Source of the DNA: Apostichopus japonicus
Taxonomy: Eukaryota; Echinodermata; Holothuroidea; Aspidochirotida; Stichopodidae
Reading direction: 5' to 3'
Length of the DNA stretch: 64,000 nt
Assembly: GCF_037975245.1 (NCBI RefSeq)
Contig: NC_092569.1
Location: 16,228,001-16,292,000 of the forward strand
In this document: positions 1-11,355 of the stretch, piece after piece
Layout: each line of letters opens with the position of its first letter
Numbering within the stretch: position 1 is the first letter of the stretch
Made by a program: the position numbers and the translations under genes
The notes under the pieces: generated by a model
What the model saw: the letters and a program-made list of their open reading frames with translations, nothing else
What the model was told of the DNA's origin: nothing
The model's database searches: none

Positions 1-3000
1 GATAAATTCCAGATTCAGAGGAACTCCCTTCACATTGGTCGTAAACTTCTTTACAATCTCGAGGATATTCTGGCTCTTGGTAGAAAAAGTAGGAGGAGTC
101 TGAAGTAATGAAAGGAAAAAAAACTTGTAAGAAATGGATGCAATCATTTTTAAAGTGAACTACCGAACTGGATGTCCCGTTTACCGCTCTATCGATACAA
201 TTGAAAATTACGGTTTGCAAGAAAAAAAGCTTTCCAAATATGAAACATAACCTTCCATAGATTTTTTGCTTGGAATAACAGCATTGAAATAACGTCGTCA
301 AATCGTAAAAAAAAAAACAAATATAGAGAGAATCCTTAAACGAAGTCACAGAATATCCCACCTCTTTCCCCCGCAAGAAAAATAAATCCTGATAAGTTCT
401 GGTCAAAATATCAATTAAATTTAAAACGACAAATAATTGCCTTCTTTCCAACCGCTGTGACAAACATTAAAAGGCTTCTCAGCCAGTGTTAAAAGCGTTT
501 TGCTTTTCGATTTTTAGACATATTAGCTTTTTTTTTCACTAAATTAAAAAAAAACCAGAGTACGCCTTTCCGTGTAGAAATAATTATGACTTTAGGTAGT
601 AGTTTTTTGTTCATATTAATTACTACATCATGAAACGTAAGTATCAACGCATAAAAACCAAAAATATGTGAAGACCAAAAAAGCAGAAATCACCATTATT
701 GTCAATCTAAATCATTAATATGACTGATCGATTAATACTGTTTTTGATGATATTATTTTAAAACGGTTCTTAATATTAAGTGACATGAATACTATATATG
801 TATTTATTCACCGATAGTAACTCTTTTAATTATAAGTCGTTTCCAGCCAGCTTTAAAAGTGGCTTAATTTTCGTTTTACAGTTTTTTTTCTAACTAAATT
901 AAATAATCCAAAGTATGTCTTTATGTGAAGAAAGCATTAAAAACACAATAAACAGTCGATGATGATATAAGGTAGTAGATATTGGTACATAGTTGGTTAC
1001 AAAATTAAAAAAACGGAAGTACAACGCATATTAAACAAATGTGTGTACCAAAAAAAAAATCACTATACATGTCAATCGAGTTCACTGATATGAATGATTA
1101 ATTAAGTTAGATTAATCATTTACTTCGATGGGTACCTCTAAAATAAAAAATAAATAAATACAATTGCATTCATACTTGTAATGGCCTTTGTTAAAACGTG
1201 ATTTTTTTCCCCCAACAATTGAAATATGCGTTTAAAATAGTAGAAACAAAAAGGAATAATGATGATAAATTTTTCTTACCTCCAGTGCTTCTTTTGTTCC
1301 TTCCAGAATTTTCCCGTCCAACATTCTAAAATTGAAGATATGAAAATTGGCATTTGAAAGAATCAACATTCCGATATGCGGGATCGTCTCGTTTGTGAAG
1401 GCTACTCATCGCTGAAATCAATTCTTGATTAGAAATTCAGTTTCAAATATTGTTAAGTACTGTTTATCTTTGATTAAAATCCAATGTAGTGAAACCAGGA
1501 ATCGTTAACTTTGTCACCATTTAGGTAATCCTAATTCTTTCACTGACAGAGAGGCAATCAATTTGACCCCACTCGATTGACAATGTTTCTGTATTGTTCA
1601 TATTAAGATCTCTCTGTTTGACTCATTTGTAGGAAACATTATGGAAAATCAATCGATTATTCCAACACTCTGTTCCAACACAGTTGAACTATAGGGTCTA
1701 TAACGTGTGTATAGAACTTTCTGTAAGTCGTGACTTATTTTAATGAAAACAAAACGTGGTTCTATTCTATACTGTGGTCTTTGTGTTTTTTGACGACAAA
1801 CCTTAAATAAACAAAGTTGAAACTATTTTGATGACAGAATGACTTAATAAACAAATTACTTATTCAACGCCATTCTTGCCCTGTTTCCCGCCCTTATAAT
1901 ATATAACTTAGATAAAACAGTATAGTAGACGTTTTAATTTTCGCGACATGAAGTGAGAAAGGAATATGATTCCTTCCCGTAGGAGAACAAAAAATCAAAA
2001 TTGAATTCAATGAGCTTTTTGAAATGAAATGAATCTAGAAAATACTAGTAAATTTGATAGCTTGAGACTAAGACAAACACACGGTTTTCTAGACGTTCAT
2101 AATTTTCATAAATATATCTCACATTAATGTTTGCGTCTGTGTATTAAAACGTAAATACGACTATCGTAGTGCTTAGCTGAGGTAATTATCGTTAAGTAAG
2201 TTAAGATTGATGAAAATATTAGGAATTGACTTTCATGTACGTACAAATATAATTTGAATTATCCTAGTTAACATAATTTAAAAAAATGTTAGAAAGTTCA
2301 GTGATTTATCTTCAATAGTACTAAGTGTGGTAAGTACTCTCACCGCTTGTTCTTTCAAGGTTCTGTTTGCTTAGTAAGTCTACCATTTTGACATTATGGC
2401 ATATATGATTTATTTGTTAGTAATAATCTAGAATACTCATTAAAATTCCCTCATAAACTACGACCACCAATACAATTTATGCATCATAATAATCAAACTT
2501 GTAATGGGTGCTTTACTGCCTTTCTCACGTTTTCAAATGTTTCCAAAGATAAAAGCCTATATTTTGACTGTTTAATGCAGACATAATTCCTTAAAATGTA
2601 CATAAATGACTCCCTCGGTAGAATAAATAAGTTTCAGTAGTGCGTGTCCCGATTAGATATTTACAATTTTGGTAAATTTTGTTGTTTGGTTTATTTGCAG
2701 AGTTAAACAAGCCGAATCAACTTTATTCTCTACTTGGTATGTTGGTCTGTGTTGATAGTAAGTTTAATTTATGAAATATAGACTAAAGTAATTTACAGTT
2801 GGAAATATTATATACTGGTACTTGGTAGATTCACATCGAATGTAATCGATTCAATATTTACATCAAGAGTTTTAAATCAAGTGATTTATGAGTATAATTT
2901 TTTTTATTTTAAAGCATCATTCCACAACATATAATGTACATATAAAGACGTTTTAAGTTTGATTGGTTGGTCTCGGTTTGTGTACAGTACCCTACCTCTC

Positions 3001-4866
3001 ATAATTTACCTACGAATAGATTAAATGTCAAATATGAAGGTCTAAACTATGTTTGTGCAGAAATATTGAAAGACTACATTCGGCAGCCCAAGTGTCAGGA
3101 GCGTTAACATTTGTTAAAATTAATAATTTATTGCTTTCCTAAGTAAGTAGTAGTCATTTAAGTATCAGGTTTTTAACTATTTGATTTCTTCATCGATTGT
3201 TAATCAGGTTACTTGCTATTTTGAAAGGTATACCTGAAAACACATTTGTCAAATTTATATATTTCTTGGCGCAAAAATGGAGAATGCCCATCCAAGAATA
3301 TCAGCAATCAAAGGCTTAGAACTGTTTACTGGGAAATGAACATTATCATAACACGGACGTAATATTCGCTACCAAATTTCTTCCAACAGAATATATAATA
3401 TATATCCAATGAATGGGAAATAAATATTGATTTGAGAGATAATTTAAAGACCACTCCTATTAAACACGATACAACGGTGACATGAAACATGATATTTTAC
3501 TCAGTCTCTAGAATAAATTTGTTTGATATACATTGTAGTAATACGGTGGACTTTGGCCAGACATATCCGAAGTTCATGTGGGTAATCTTGATGAAATTAA
3601 ATCAAGAAGTTTCTTTTCAACTTGTTTTACTGCTATAAAAAAGGAATTCTATCACGATTTCCTTGATGACATGTCAAGAAAGGAACGCGCTCAAAACACA
3701 GGAAAGAACAAACGACAATGTCGATTGATATAAACAATGAGCTCGCAATAGAATAAATACATTTCTAGAATAACGGTTATATTTAGTAGCTATTAACATA
3801 TGCCAAAATCGTTGCATTGTATATTTATACAAGTCAAAACAACTTTATTTTTTTGTCTGCTTTTGATGTGCTTTAGTCTTAAATGTAACTAATGGAATAT
3901 ATATTTGACATTTGAAATTATTGGATCTTATTTTCTTGATATAGAAGATAATCGTTTGAATATTTCCCGCAACTTAAGTTTTTATGATTTATGAGTATTT
4001 TTTTTATGTAAGACATCATTTAACCATTTAATCTAACTTACCTAATCCGATAATTAGATAGTGTTACGTTTTATCGATTGCTTCAAATAGTTCCTATTAT
4101 TGTTTCAAGGCATTAAGTTATTGGTATTGCACTGTACCTTGTATCTAGCAAGTCACCTTCCATCATGTATTTTTAAATATATATTTAAATTGCCGAAAAT
4201 GGATATTGGAACTATATTTATACTATAGGAATGATGCACCAGCTTGGAAGCAAGTTAAAGATGGCTTAAGGAAAAAATTAAGTTAATCCTTGTTAAGGAA
4301 TCCACAGTTATATCCTTACATATGATAATTATTTTCCCTTTTTAATGTTATCGATCATTGTTACAGTTTATTTGCTATGTTGTACGATATAATTAAATAC
4401 CCGTTTGAAACGTGATCGTTTCCACGATATATCGGCAAGCCATTGTCAATTTTAAATTGCTTGTTGTATTCGTTAAAAAAAAAAGGAATTCATATCGTTG
4501 TTTTAATAAAATAACTGATATTCTAACCGATTTTCAAACCCATGTCTATTTATGATATGGTGTACTAAGACGTCCTATACACGAGGTAGTTTACAATGAG
4601 CACTCTCGATTTTCCTTTTTAATATGTAGATTAAGTACAATATACCAATATTTTACAAACAGACAAATACATCAATTGAACACCGACAACAAACTCAAAC
4701 AGCATGGTAAAGAACAACTGAAAAATGATAATTAGTTTAACAATTATTGTGTTAAAATATTCAACTTTAACTTGATAACAAGATAAAAGAAACTTACGGT
4801 TTCTGCCTGAAAAGCTGGAAGTTGAGAGAAGAGTCCCAAAACACAAAATGTTAAAATGAACTGCAT
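1..4866 (-). CDS. FREP gene A, 5' part (exons 1-3; exon 3 cut by window edge)
   Basis: Secreted fibrinogen-related protein; only the N-terminal third is in the window. Exon 1 is 4798-4866 (start MQFILTFCVLGLF, a hydrophobic signal peptide ending near AFQAET). Exon 2 is 1280-1325 (46 nt, NVGRENSGRNKRSTG). Exon 3 runs from 99 down past base 1 (DSSYFFYQEPEYPRDC, then KEVYDQCEGS). Introns are 1326-4797 and 100-1279; donors are GTAAG and acceptors TTTTAG and TTCAG. Exon phases (0, then one leftover base) are the same as in the four complete copies, which fixes the reading frame through the micro-exon. Exons 4 and 5 must lie left of base 1. No break is seen in the visible coding part. The domain call rests on comparison with genes C-E, whose fibrinogen-like domains are complete. 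Confidence 0.88.
427..1150. repeat. Intron 2 internal duplication, gene A copy (partly lost)
   Basis: Two diverged direct units. The first begins near CGACAAAT (427) and contains CAGCCAGTGTTAAAAGCG; the second contains CAGCCAGCTTTAAAAG (about 844) and ends at GATGGGTACCTC (about 1128-1139). Part of the stretch between the units seen in other genes is missing here. It does not look coding. Confidence 0.6.
2608..3860. repeat. Intron 1 internal duplication, gene A copy
   Basis: Two related units about 1.13 kb apart share GGTAGAATAAAT-like (2617-2628) and AATAGAATAAATAC (about 3747-3760) anchors, each followed about 90 nt later by AAACAAG(C/T)C then a CAACTTTATT motif. The same pair is present in intron 1 of every gene of the array. 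Confidence 0.6.
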
Positions 4867-5592
4867 CTTGACGAATTTTCTGGTCTTAACGATCGCAAAT
4901 CTCAAGAAGGAATGAAATAAACTTTCTGGCAGCGAACCAGTTCAATCACTTTCTGAGCTTAACCTGCGTACTATGACGTGGTTGTTGACACGTGTCACCG
5001 AAGAGCTGATTAACCATTTACATTTATACTATTTGTTATAACCTGCATGATCACGTAAATGAAAGCATAAGCTAACAGGTTTTCTATGGTCCCTTAAAGA
5101 GTCAAAATGATGACAATTACTATTAGTCCATTTTGATAGCTTAAATTGTATAGACGTAATGCGATGTTGCTTTAATGGTCACATTAGTTATATTATATTC
5201 ATATACAATCTCAACCAACTCAAAATATTTCTTTCGATAACACAAATTGTATCGCAGTATATATATTACACTCAGCTTATTAACCTTTCACCCATAAGTA
5301 CCTCCGTAAGTTTGAATCCTAACGTACTACTTTCAATTAACTGAATTTCGTCTCATGTTGCTTACCATCAACAGTTAAAAGATGTTAAGGAAACTGCTGT
5401 AAAGCCCCTTAAGCAGTGCCAAAAATCCAAATATATATCTACAATCAAGCCTTAGGATACCGTTAACAGTATCAAACCTCCATATCTAGGGAAACACGAT
5501 TTTTTTTTTTTTTTTTTAAATCCCACCCAAGCTCTCTGCAAGTTGCCATGTTTTTATGAAATTACCCAGGATGCAACGTTTGCATGACGTCA
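4867..5592 (-). promoter_or_regulatory. Gene A promoter and 5'UTR
   Basis: TATA box AGTATAAATG lies at 5021-5030, about 155 nt from the start codon. The perfect palindrome GACACGTGTC (E-box CACGTG) at 4987-4996 falls where transcription would begin. TGACGTCA, a perfect CRE/ATF site, is at 5585-5592 directly beside TTTGCA. All three recur at matching places in genes B-E, which is the evidence for function; the transcription start is inferred. Confidence 0.7.
5500..5517. repeat. Poly-T tract upstream of gene A
   Basis: Eighteen T, between the TATA box and the CRE of gene A on the upstream side; shorter or absent in the other copies. Confidence 0.8.
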
Positions 5593-6430
5593 CACATGCA
5601 CCTCGGCAGAGTCGGACTTGCCGCTATGCAGATTCTCTCGTAGAACCGCGTCACACAAAACAACGCTCGCGTACGGTATATGCTGAAACTACTAAACTAT
5701 CACTAATTTTACAAATATAACAACAGCCGGGTTGAACTGGACTTTATTATCCAGAAATCTAAAGAAAAGTAACTTAAGTCACCATGTAGCCACCTTGTGT
5801 TCGATTTTGAGTAATGTATACAGACGAGATGTAGCCTAGGCCTAAATAGTGTATCGTCCAATGTCCACAATCGTAGTTCGATTAACAAGTATAGTTACTA
5901 TATATCTTAGTCATATAGTAACTCTACTCGACATACTGTGACTGCGATCATCACTTGGTCGATGAAAAGTATCGTTCATTCGAGCAATTCAACATGACTG
6001 AGGCCCACATTATCCCAGATGACTATTGCGTAGAACTTACTCCATCACCCCGACATAATGTGCGACAAAATAATAGTAATTTCAGAAGAATGTGATTGAG
6101 CCGTAGTTTAAAATTCGAAAGCAAACAATGACAATCAATGTGCGTCTGTGTTGACATTCATCTTGCAAAATACCAATTTACGCAGATTTATTTATACACG
6201 ACATTCAGTGTACGTATGCATCTAACATTCAAAATTGGTTAAATAGTTTACATTTACTTGAATTTTAAAAGTGCTTTACATTCTTTTAATAAATATCCTA
6301 AAGTCTTACAAGTTGTGTAAACATTAACTTTGTAAATATTATTTAAGTTGGCAACTCATTTTCAGGAACTTCTGAGGCTCATGTATGACGTCGTAAACAG
6401 CTGATTTTCTGCCTCCTTCTCCTCCAATAT

Positions 6431-6464
6431 GGAGGATAAGGGCGGATAAGGGGATAAGGGCGGG
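6431..6464. repeat. GGATAAGGGC minisatellite, A-B spacer
   Basis: About three tandem GGATAAGGG(C/G) units, beginning in the right arm of a near-palindrome TCCTCCA-ATA-TGGAGGA. Equivalent arrays lie at 19561-19595 and 49564-49618. Confidence 0.7.
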
Positions 6465-7395
6465 GAATTTGAATTTTTGTTTTATTCAATGAAGTCGTAA
6501 AGGAATAACATGATAAATGACATTATTGGTGGTGTAAATATGTATACTAAAAGTATGTGAATAGTCTATCAGGCAATAGAAGTGAGTTCTTTTAATGAAT
6601 GGAATTTATGACGTAGGACGACATCAATCCTATTATACATTGAACAGTATGTGTACAGTGATCTTCTGAACATCAAGACAATGTGGCAGCAGAGATCGAA
6701 TAGTTTCATTAATTTATTTCAGTTGGTCTTACTAAACAGTTGCCTTGAAGTTTTATGTCGACACTGGCTTTCTTTTCATCTTTTAATTGTGTAATCGTGA
6801 TATCGACTATTGTCGGCTATTGTCTTATATGACCCCTGAGAATGATGGAACTTTGTATCAATTGTTGCCTGTCACAAAGTCATACATACACGTGGTCCAA
6901 GCATTCAGTGGTTGTAGAAGTTGTAGTCCTGCGTAGAAAGAGAAGCAATGTGATAGCCAGAGTAGATTACGTCAACAGGAAAGATAAATGAAAATCATGC
7001 CCTGTAAAATGATATGCTATTCAACAAGAATTAAACATATGAACAGATCACGCCCATGTAGGAGTTAGAAGTTTTAAATTTATATTCGGTCGTCCTCTGT
7101 TTGAGAAAACCAGTTTAGTGTCTTTCAAGTTACCTTTACAGTTTATCAGTGCTGAAGTATTACAATAAAATTAGCAGGATGTGTTTTGGTTGGCTATGTA
7201 TGTATTCAGTAAAATTCTAAAAATTGATGACAATATTTCAGCCGCAGAGGGCTCTTCTCTTTATAGAGACAGATTTTACTAAATAATAACAATAAATACA
7301 TATTGGATATACTTCATCCTTTGTTTGTGTGTACTGTATGTCAATATAAACACACATAAAATACGATATGAAGAGAGGAAAAGCATATATTTCTT

Positions 7396-7423
7396 GGGGG
7401 AGGGAGAAGGGGGGTGATGGGGG
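7396..7423 (+). other. Potential G-quadruplex, A-B spacer
   Basis: Four G-runs (5, 3, 6, 5) with loops of 1, 4 and 4 nt on the plus strand, fitting the standard G4 rule. It is at the same relative place as G4 motifs in the B-C and D-E spacers. Confidence 0.6.
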
Positions 7424-9059
7424 AATGAACGAATGTTATCTGTAGTCAATGATCACTTTTGCTTGATCTCTTCGAGTCGGCCAAAATTGTACGAAAAAAA
7501 TATTTTTTTAAAATTTATAATGGAATGCATAACGGACCTGTAATAAGCTATTCGAGTCGTCAAAATGTTTGATATTAAAAACGCAGTAGCTGACTAATCC
7601 AATTAACTTTCAAATACAGTTGAAAAAGTGGGACATTTGGAAAACATTCATATTGGAGTTTTTTGACGTGTTCAATAGTACTATGGAAAAGTTTCTAGGA
7701 GATGATTTTCTTTAATTATTTTAATCAGTTACTTGCGTACATTAGGTGAGCAGCAATGGACAATAAAAGAACCGTAGTATATATTCCAAGGTTAGAACTG
7801 CATTTACATGTATGCCCATTGACTCTTTAATGGTCTAATGATTGATACAGACATGACACGCAAAGTGTGAAGGCATTCTGGTGTATGAGGACATGTAATT
7901 TTATGGACCGAGTGCGCTGTCATATCTGGCCTAATGTATGTAACATGAATCTTGTATGGAAATGCGCTTGGTGATTGTCTAGTTAAGGTTCCACTTTGGT
8001 GCAGTTTTGCCTAGGAAAAACAAGTGCTTTATGAAACACAAGTGCTTAAAACAGTTAGTCTAACTGGAATGTTCGAAAATATGTTTCAAAAGATCTCTTA
8101 GTCCATAGTTACTCCAGAAATAGTTTGTAATATAAATTATCAACTCCCGGTACTGTTATGATCTGCAGTCAGTCAATGCAAGTCAGTGCAAGTTTCGAGG
8201 AACTAGATAGGGTCGATATGATAGCGCCCTCTGTTATTCAGGGCGTGGCTGGAGAGCTCCATTGAATCTCAATTGCCTATTACAGTCGAAACTATGCAGC
8301 TCTGACAAATTGAGGGCGCTCTTCTCAAACAGTGATATTCTTACGGCGATACGAATTGGATTTGGCTGTTATTATTATTAATTGTAATGTTTCAACGTAA
8401 TGAACATTAACAACAGCGATGGAAACATGGTTTGAAATTAATATTAAATGTAATACACAAGTTTAATAATATGAAAGTAAATCAATTGGAAAATGACGTG
8501 CAAAATGATACATATTAAGACAATAAATTAAAAAAATACAAGTAGTGCTAAATGCCAGTTTTTGCTAACAAAAATTTCGTATGATATTGAAAAAAAAAGA
8601 TGGGTGTACAGCCGTATAGAAGTAACTCAATTCTTCTCCAACTGAATGAGGAAAGTACCACGAATGATCCATTTACATCGACTGACCATCTAAGGTAGAG
8701 ATGGGGAGGGGTGGGGGCATGGTCTCTGTGAGCGATTATTATAAATTACGCTCCTACCTCAAATGGAAGAAGTGTGTTATATGTTTTCCTTAGCTAAATT
8801 AACGCTCACCAAACTTCAATGTAAGTCCAGCATGTTTCAAGGTTTTAACACGTGATATTTCTGCTCTTCTTGTGACTTGAAACTCCGAAATAGCTGGGTC
8901 TACTTCAAATAATTTTCCATTTGTCTTGCACACATACTAATTGTTAAACTACTATTTCAATATATAACACTATACACTTGTACTGGTAACTAGCACGTTG
9001 GCTATACATGGCACGTAATTTTTCTATTCTCAAATGAAAATGTTTAGCCGCGACGAAGC

Positions 9060-9850
9060 CGAAAGTTTGTTCATTAAATCCCCTGAATCGACACAATTTC
9101 CTCAGCTATGTTCGATTCGGTAATGTACTCTAAAATGCAATAATCCAAAAACAAGCAAAGATAAACAAGATTTAGTATCTAATATTGAATGATATCTTCA
9201 TTTCGATGTAGTTTTTGCCAAATATATTAATGCTCTGGCGGATGGTTATCTATCTATTACTTTTGGTAGTAACACTTTATATGGTAAAGGGTTTGCTACG
9301 ACTAACTGTGAGGTACTGTGTTAACAGTTATATTGATAATATCCTTGATAAGGATCATGTTCACAGGTGTGTCAAAGTGTCTATATATCTGTATTTATGG
9401 GGGGGGGGAGGGGGGTGGTAAGGAATGTAATACATACTTATAGGCAACATCTTTTTCTTTTTAAAGATATTCACAGACTAGCTGCCTTCCATTAAATATT
9501 GCACGTGATGAGTTTCGCTTAGTATGTGGAGTAAGGAATGTACCTTAACTGATGAAATTTCCTCAATTATGTTCGAATCGTTAATGTACTCTAAAATGCA
9601 ATTACCCCAAAACTAGCAAATATGAACATGATCATATTGAAAGATTTTTTGAATTCAATGTAATTTTTGGCAACTTATTGATACTTGGGCGAATGGTTAT
9701 TTATTACTATTGCAGTAACACGTTGGTAAGTTGTTTGGTCATTTAACAGTTATATTGACAATAACCTTAAGGGATCATGAATATGTTCACAGGTTTATCA
9801 AAGTGGCTATATATTTCTATGACTAGGGGAAGGGGACAAGCTGCATTCAA
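9060..9850. repeat. Tandem duplication of about 450 bp, 3' of gene B
   Basis: Unit 1 (about 9080-9420) and unit 2 (about 9550-9840) share in order TTTCCTCA-TATGTTCGA, AATGTACTCTAAAATGCAAT, the GCGGATGGTTAT box, AACAGTTATATTGA, TGTTCACAGG and a G-rich end. The D-E spacer has the same two units; the B-C spacer has one. Confidence 0.65.
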
Positions 9851-9958
9851 TTAAAGGTGCTAACATTATTATCTTCGTAATCAGCTTACTGCTGTTTAAA
9901 CATTCAACACACATACAGGACAAAGGATTTACTCTCAGGGTGGATAAATTACTTGAAA

Positions 9959-9964
9959 TTTATT
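9959..9964 (-). other. Candidate polyadenylation signal, gene B
   Basis: AATAAA on the minus strand about 275 nt past the stop, in a context shared with gene C. Another AATAAA is at 10207-10212, close to the stop. Confidence 0.4.
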
Positions 9965-10680
9965 CTTCTTCAGTATTCGTCATTCGTAAATATTATCAAA
10001 AAGCAGTTATCGGTTTTGACAAAGAGGTATATTTAAAGTTATTCGTCAAGTGGAATTTTTCGTTCATTGTTTTCGAAAGTTGTAAGTTCATTTCTCTAGA
10101 AGCACTCATTTGCTGGTGCCTTGTTTGAGAAATAATTGTTAAAATTTAGATGAAAACTTTATTTTTCACGGGACTCTGTGACCCCTGATGAAACTTCATG
10201 TTTTTTTTTATTGGAGTTGTTGTCTGCGTCTGATGTATTACACTGGACGTATCTTAATTTCTGCGTATTTTATGTGGTATTTACTTCCTGGAAGACTATA
10301 CCAGAAGATGCTCTTGTAATCAGTATTTCCGGCTGAGTACAGTCCGTTGAGATTGACATAATAATTATTATTGTGCCACCACGCTCCATGATAATACTGG
10401 GCCATGTTTAAAGTACTGTGAAGGTCGTTGTCACTGTTGAATGTCGTAAATGACTGGTTCCTGTGGTATGCCATTCTATCATACGCTGTGAAAAGGAAAC
10501 ACGAGATGGAGATAAAACGCATGATCATATTAACAATAATATTAGGTTGTTTCCATACGGCATAAATTAGAAGTTTCATAGTAGAATTTGTGTAAGATTA
10601 ATGAAATACTGTCACATTAAACAAACATTTTCTTTAAATTTGTATTTATTTCTAAATAAATGTTGTTTACACCACTTATT

Positions 10681-10744
10681 AGTGCCTCTTATTAGATGAA
10701 AACTGAATTAATAGTGCCTATTATTAGATGAAAACTGAATTAAT
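10681..10744. repeat. 32-bp tandem duplication, gene B intron 4
   Basis: Two adjacent units beginning AGTGCCT and ending CTGAATTAAT, differing at one base. The other genes have a single copy at this place. Confidence 0.8.
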
Positions 10745-11277
10745 ATGAATTTTCTTTATTATATTTTTGTGTTTTTGTTCAAAATTATTAGTACACCACG
10801 ATACATGTTATTGCAAACTAACCATCTCTTTACGATAACACCCTTTTCAACGTCAATTAATACATACCATAAATACGGGACAAAGTGGCCTAATTTAAAC
10901 CAGTTTCGGTTGTCAAGTATCCAATTTTCACATCACACTTTATGGATTATTGTTTGTATTTCATGACACACACTATATCTATGTTAAGAAATATATCGTT
11001 GCTACCACAATGTTACCGGTATGTTGGAATCGTAAAAGAAAAAAATCAATAGTTATTATGAAGAACATTATTTTTTCATCAATGGTTTTATTTACCAAAT
11101 TATTGGATCATTGTGTTAGAAGTCTATAAAGATTTCTACTCTGTTATTATTTTCTTTTCTTGATGTTGCCAGTTGAAGGATAAAGAAAACTTATGGGATG
11201 ATGGGCAGATGACAAGGAAGTTGGAATAGGTTTGTTGTTATAAATTACAAGGCCTTCTGTCACTGTACGTATATGTA

Positions 11278-11355
11278 TCAACCTGAGTTCATTTAAGGTT
11301 TATCTTTCAACCTGAGTTCATTTAAGGTATATGTATCAACCTGAGTTCATTTAAG
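11278..11355. repeat. 29-bp minisatellite, 3 units, gene B intron 4
   Basis: TCAACCTGAGTTCATTTAAG begins at 11278, 11307 and 11336 (period 29). Gene E has two units (55309, 55338) and gene C one degenerate unit near 28233. Confidence 0.8.

Larger units (their letters stand above)
5593..10237. other. A-B intergenic spacer (class I)
   Basis: No convincing gene. It holds a conserved upstream block (about 5780-6360) shared by all five spacers, a short GGATAAGGGC minisatellite (6431-6464), a G-quadruplex motif (7396-7423), a small hairpin-like unit flanked by AGCGCCCTC/GAGGGCGCT (8223-8320) and a roughly 450-bp tandem duplication (about 9060-9850). The last 280 bases include the probable 3'UTR of gene B. 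Confidence 0.6.

Noticed and set aside
9215-9421. Plus-strand open frame ending in a poly-glycine tail, and similar frames at 53050 and 53868
   Set aside because: The glycines come from the poly-G tracts; frames are not kept between the duplicated units.
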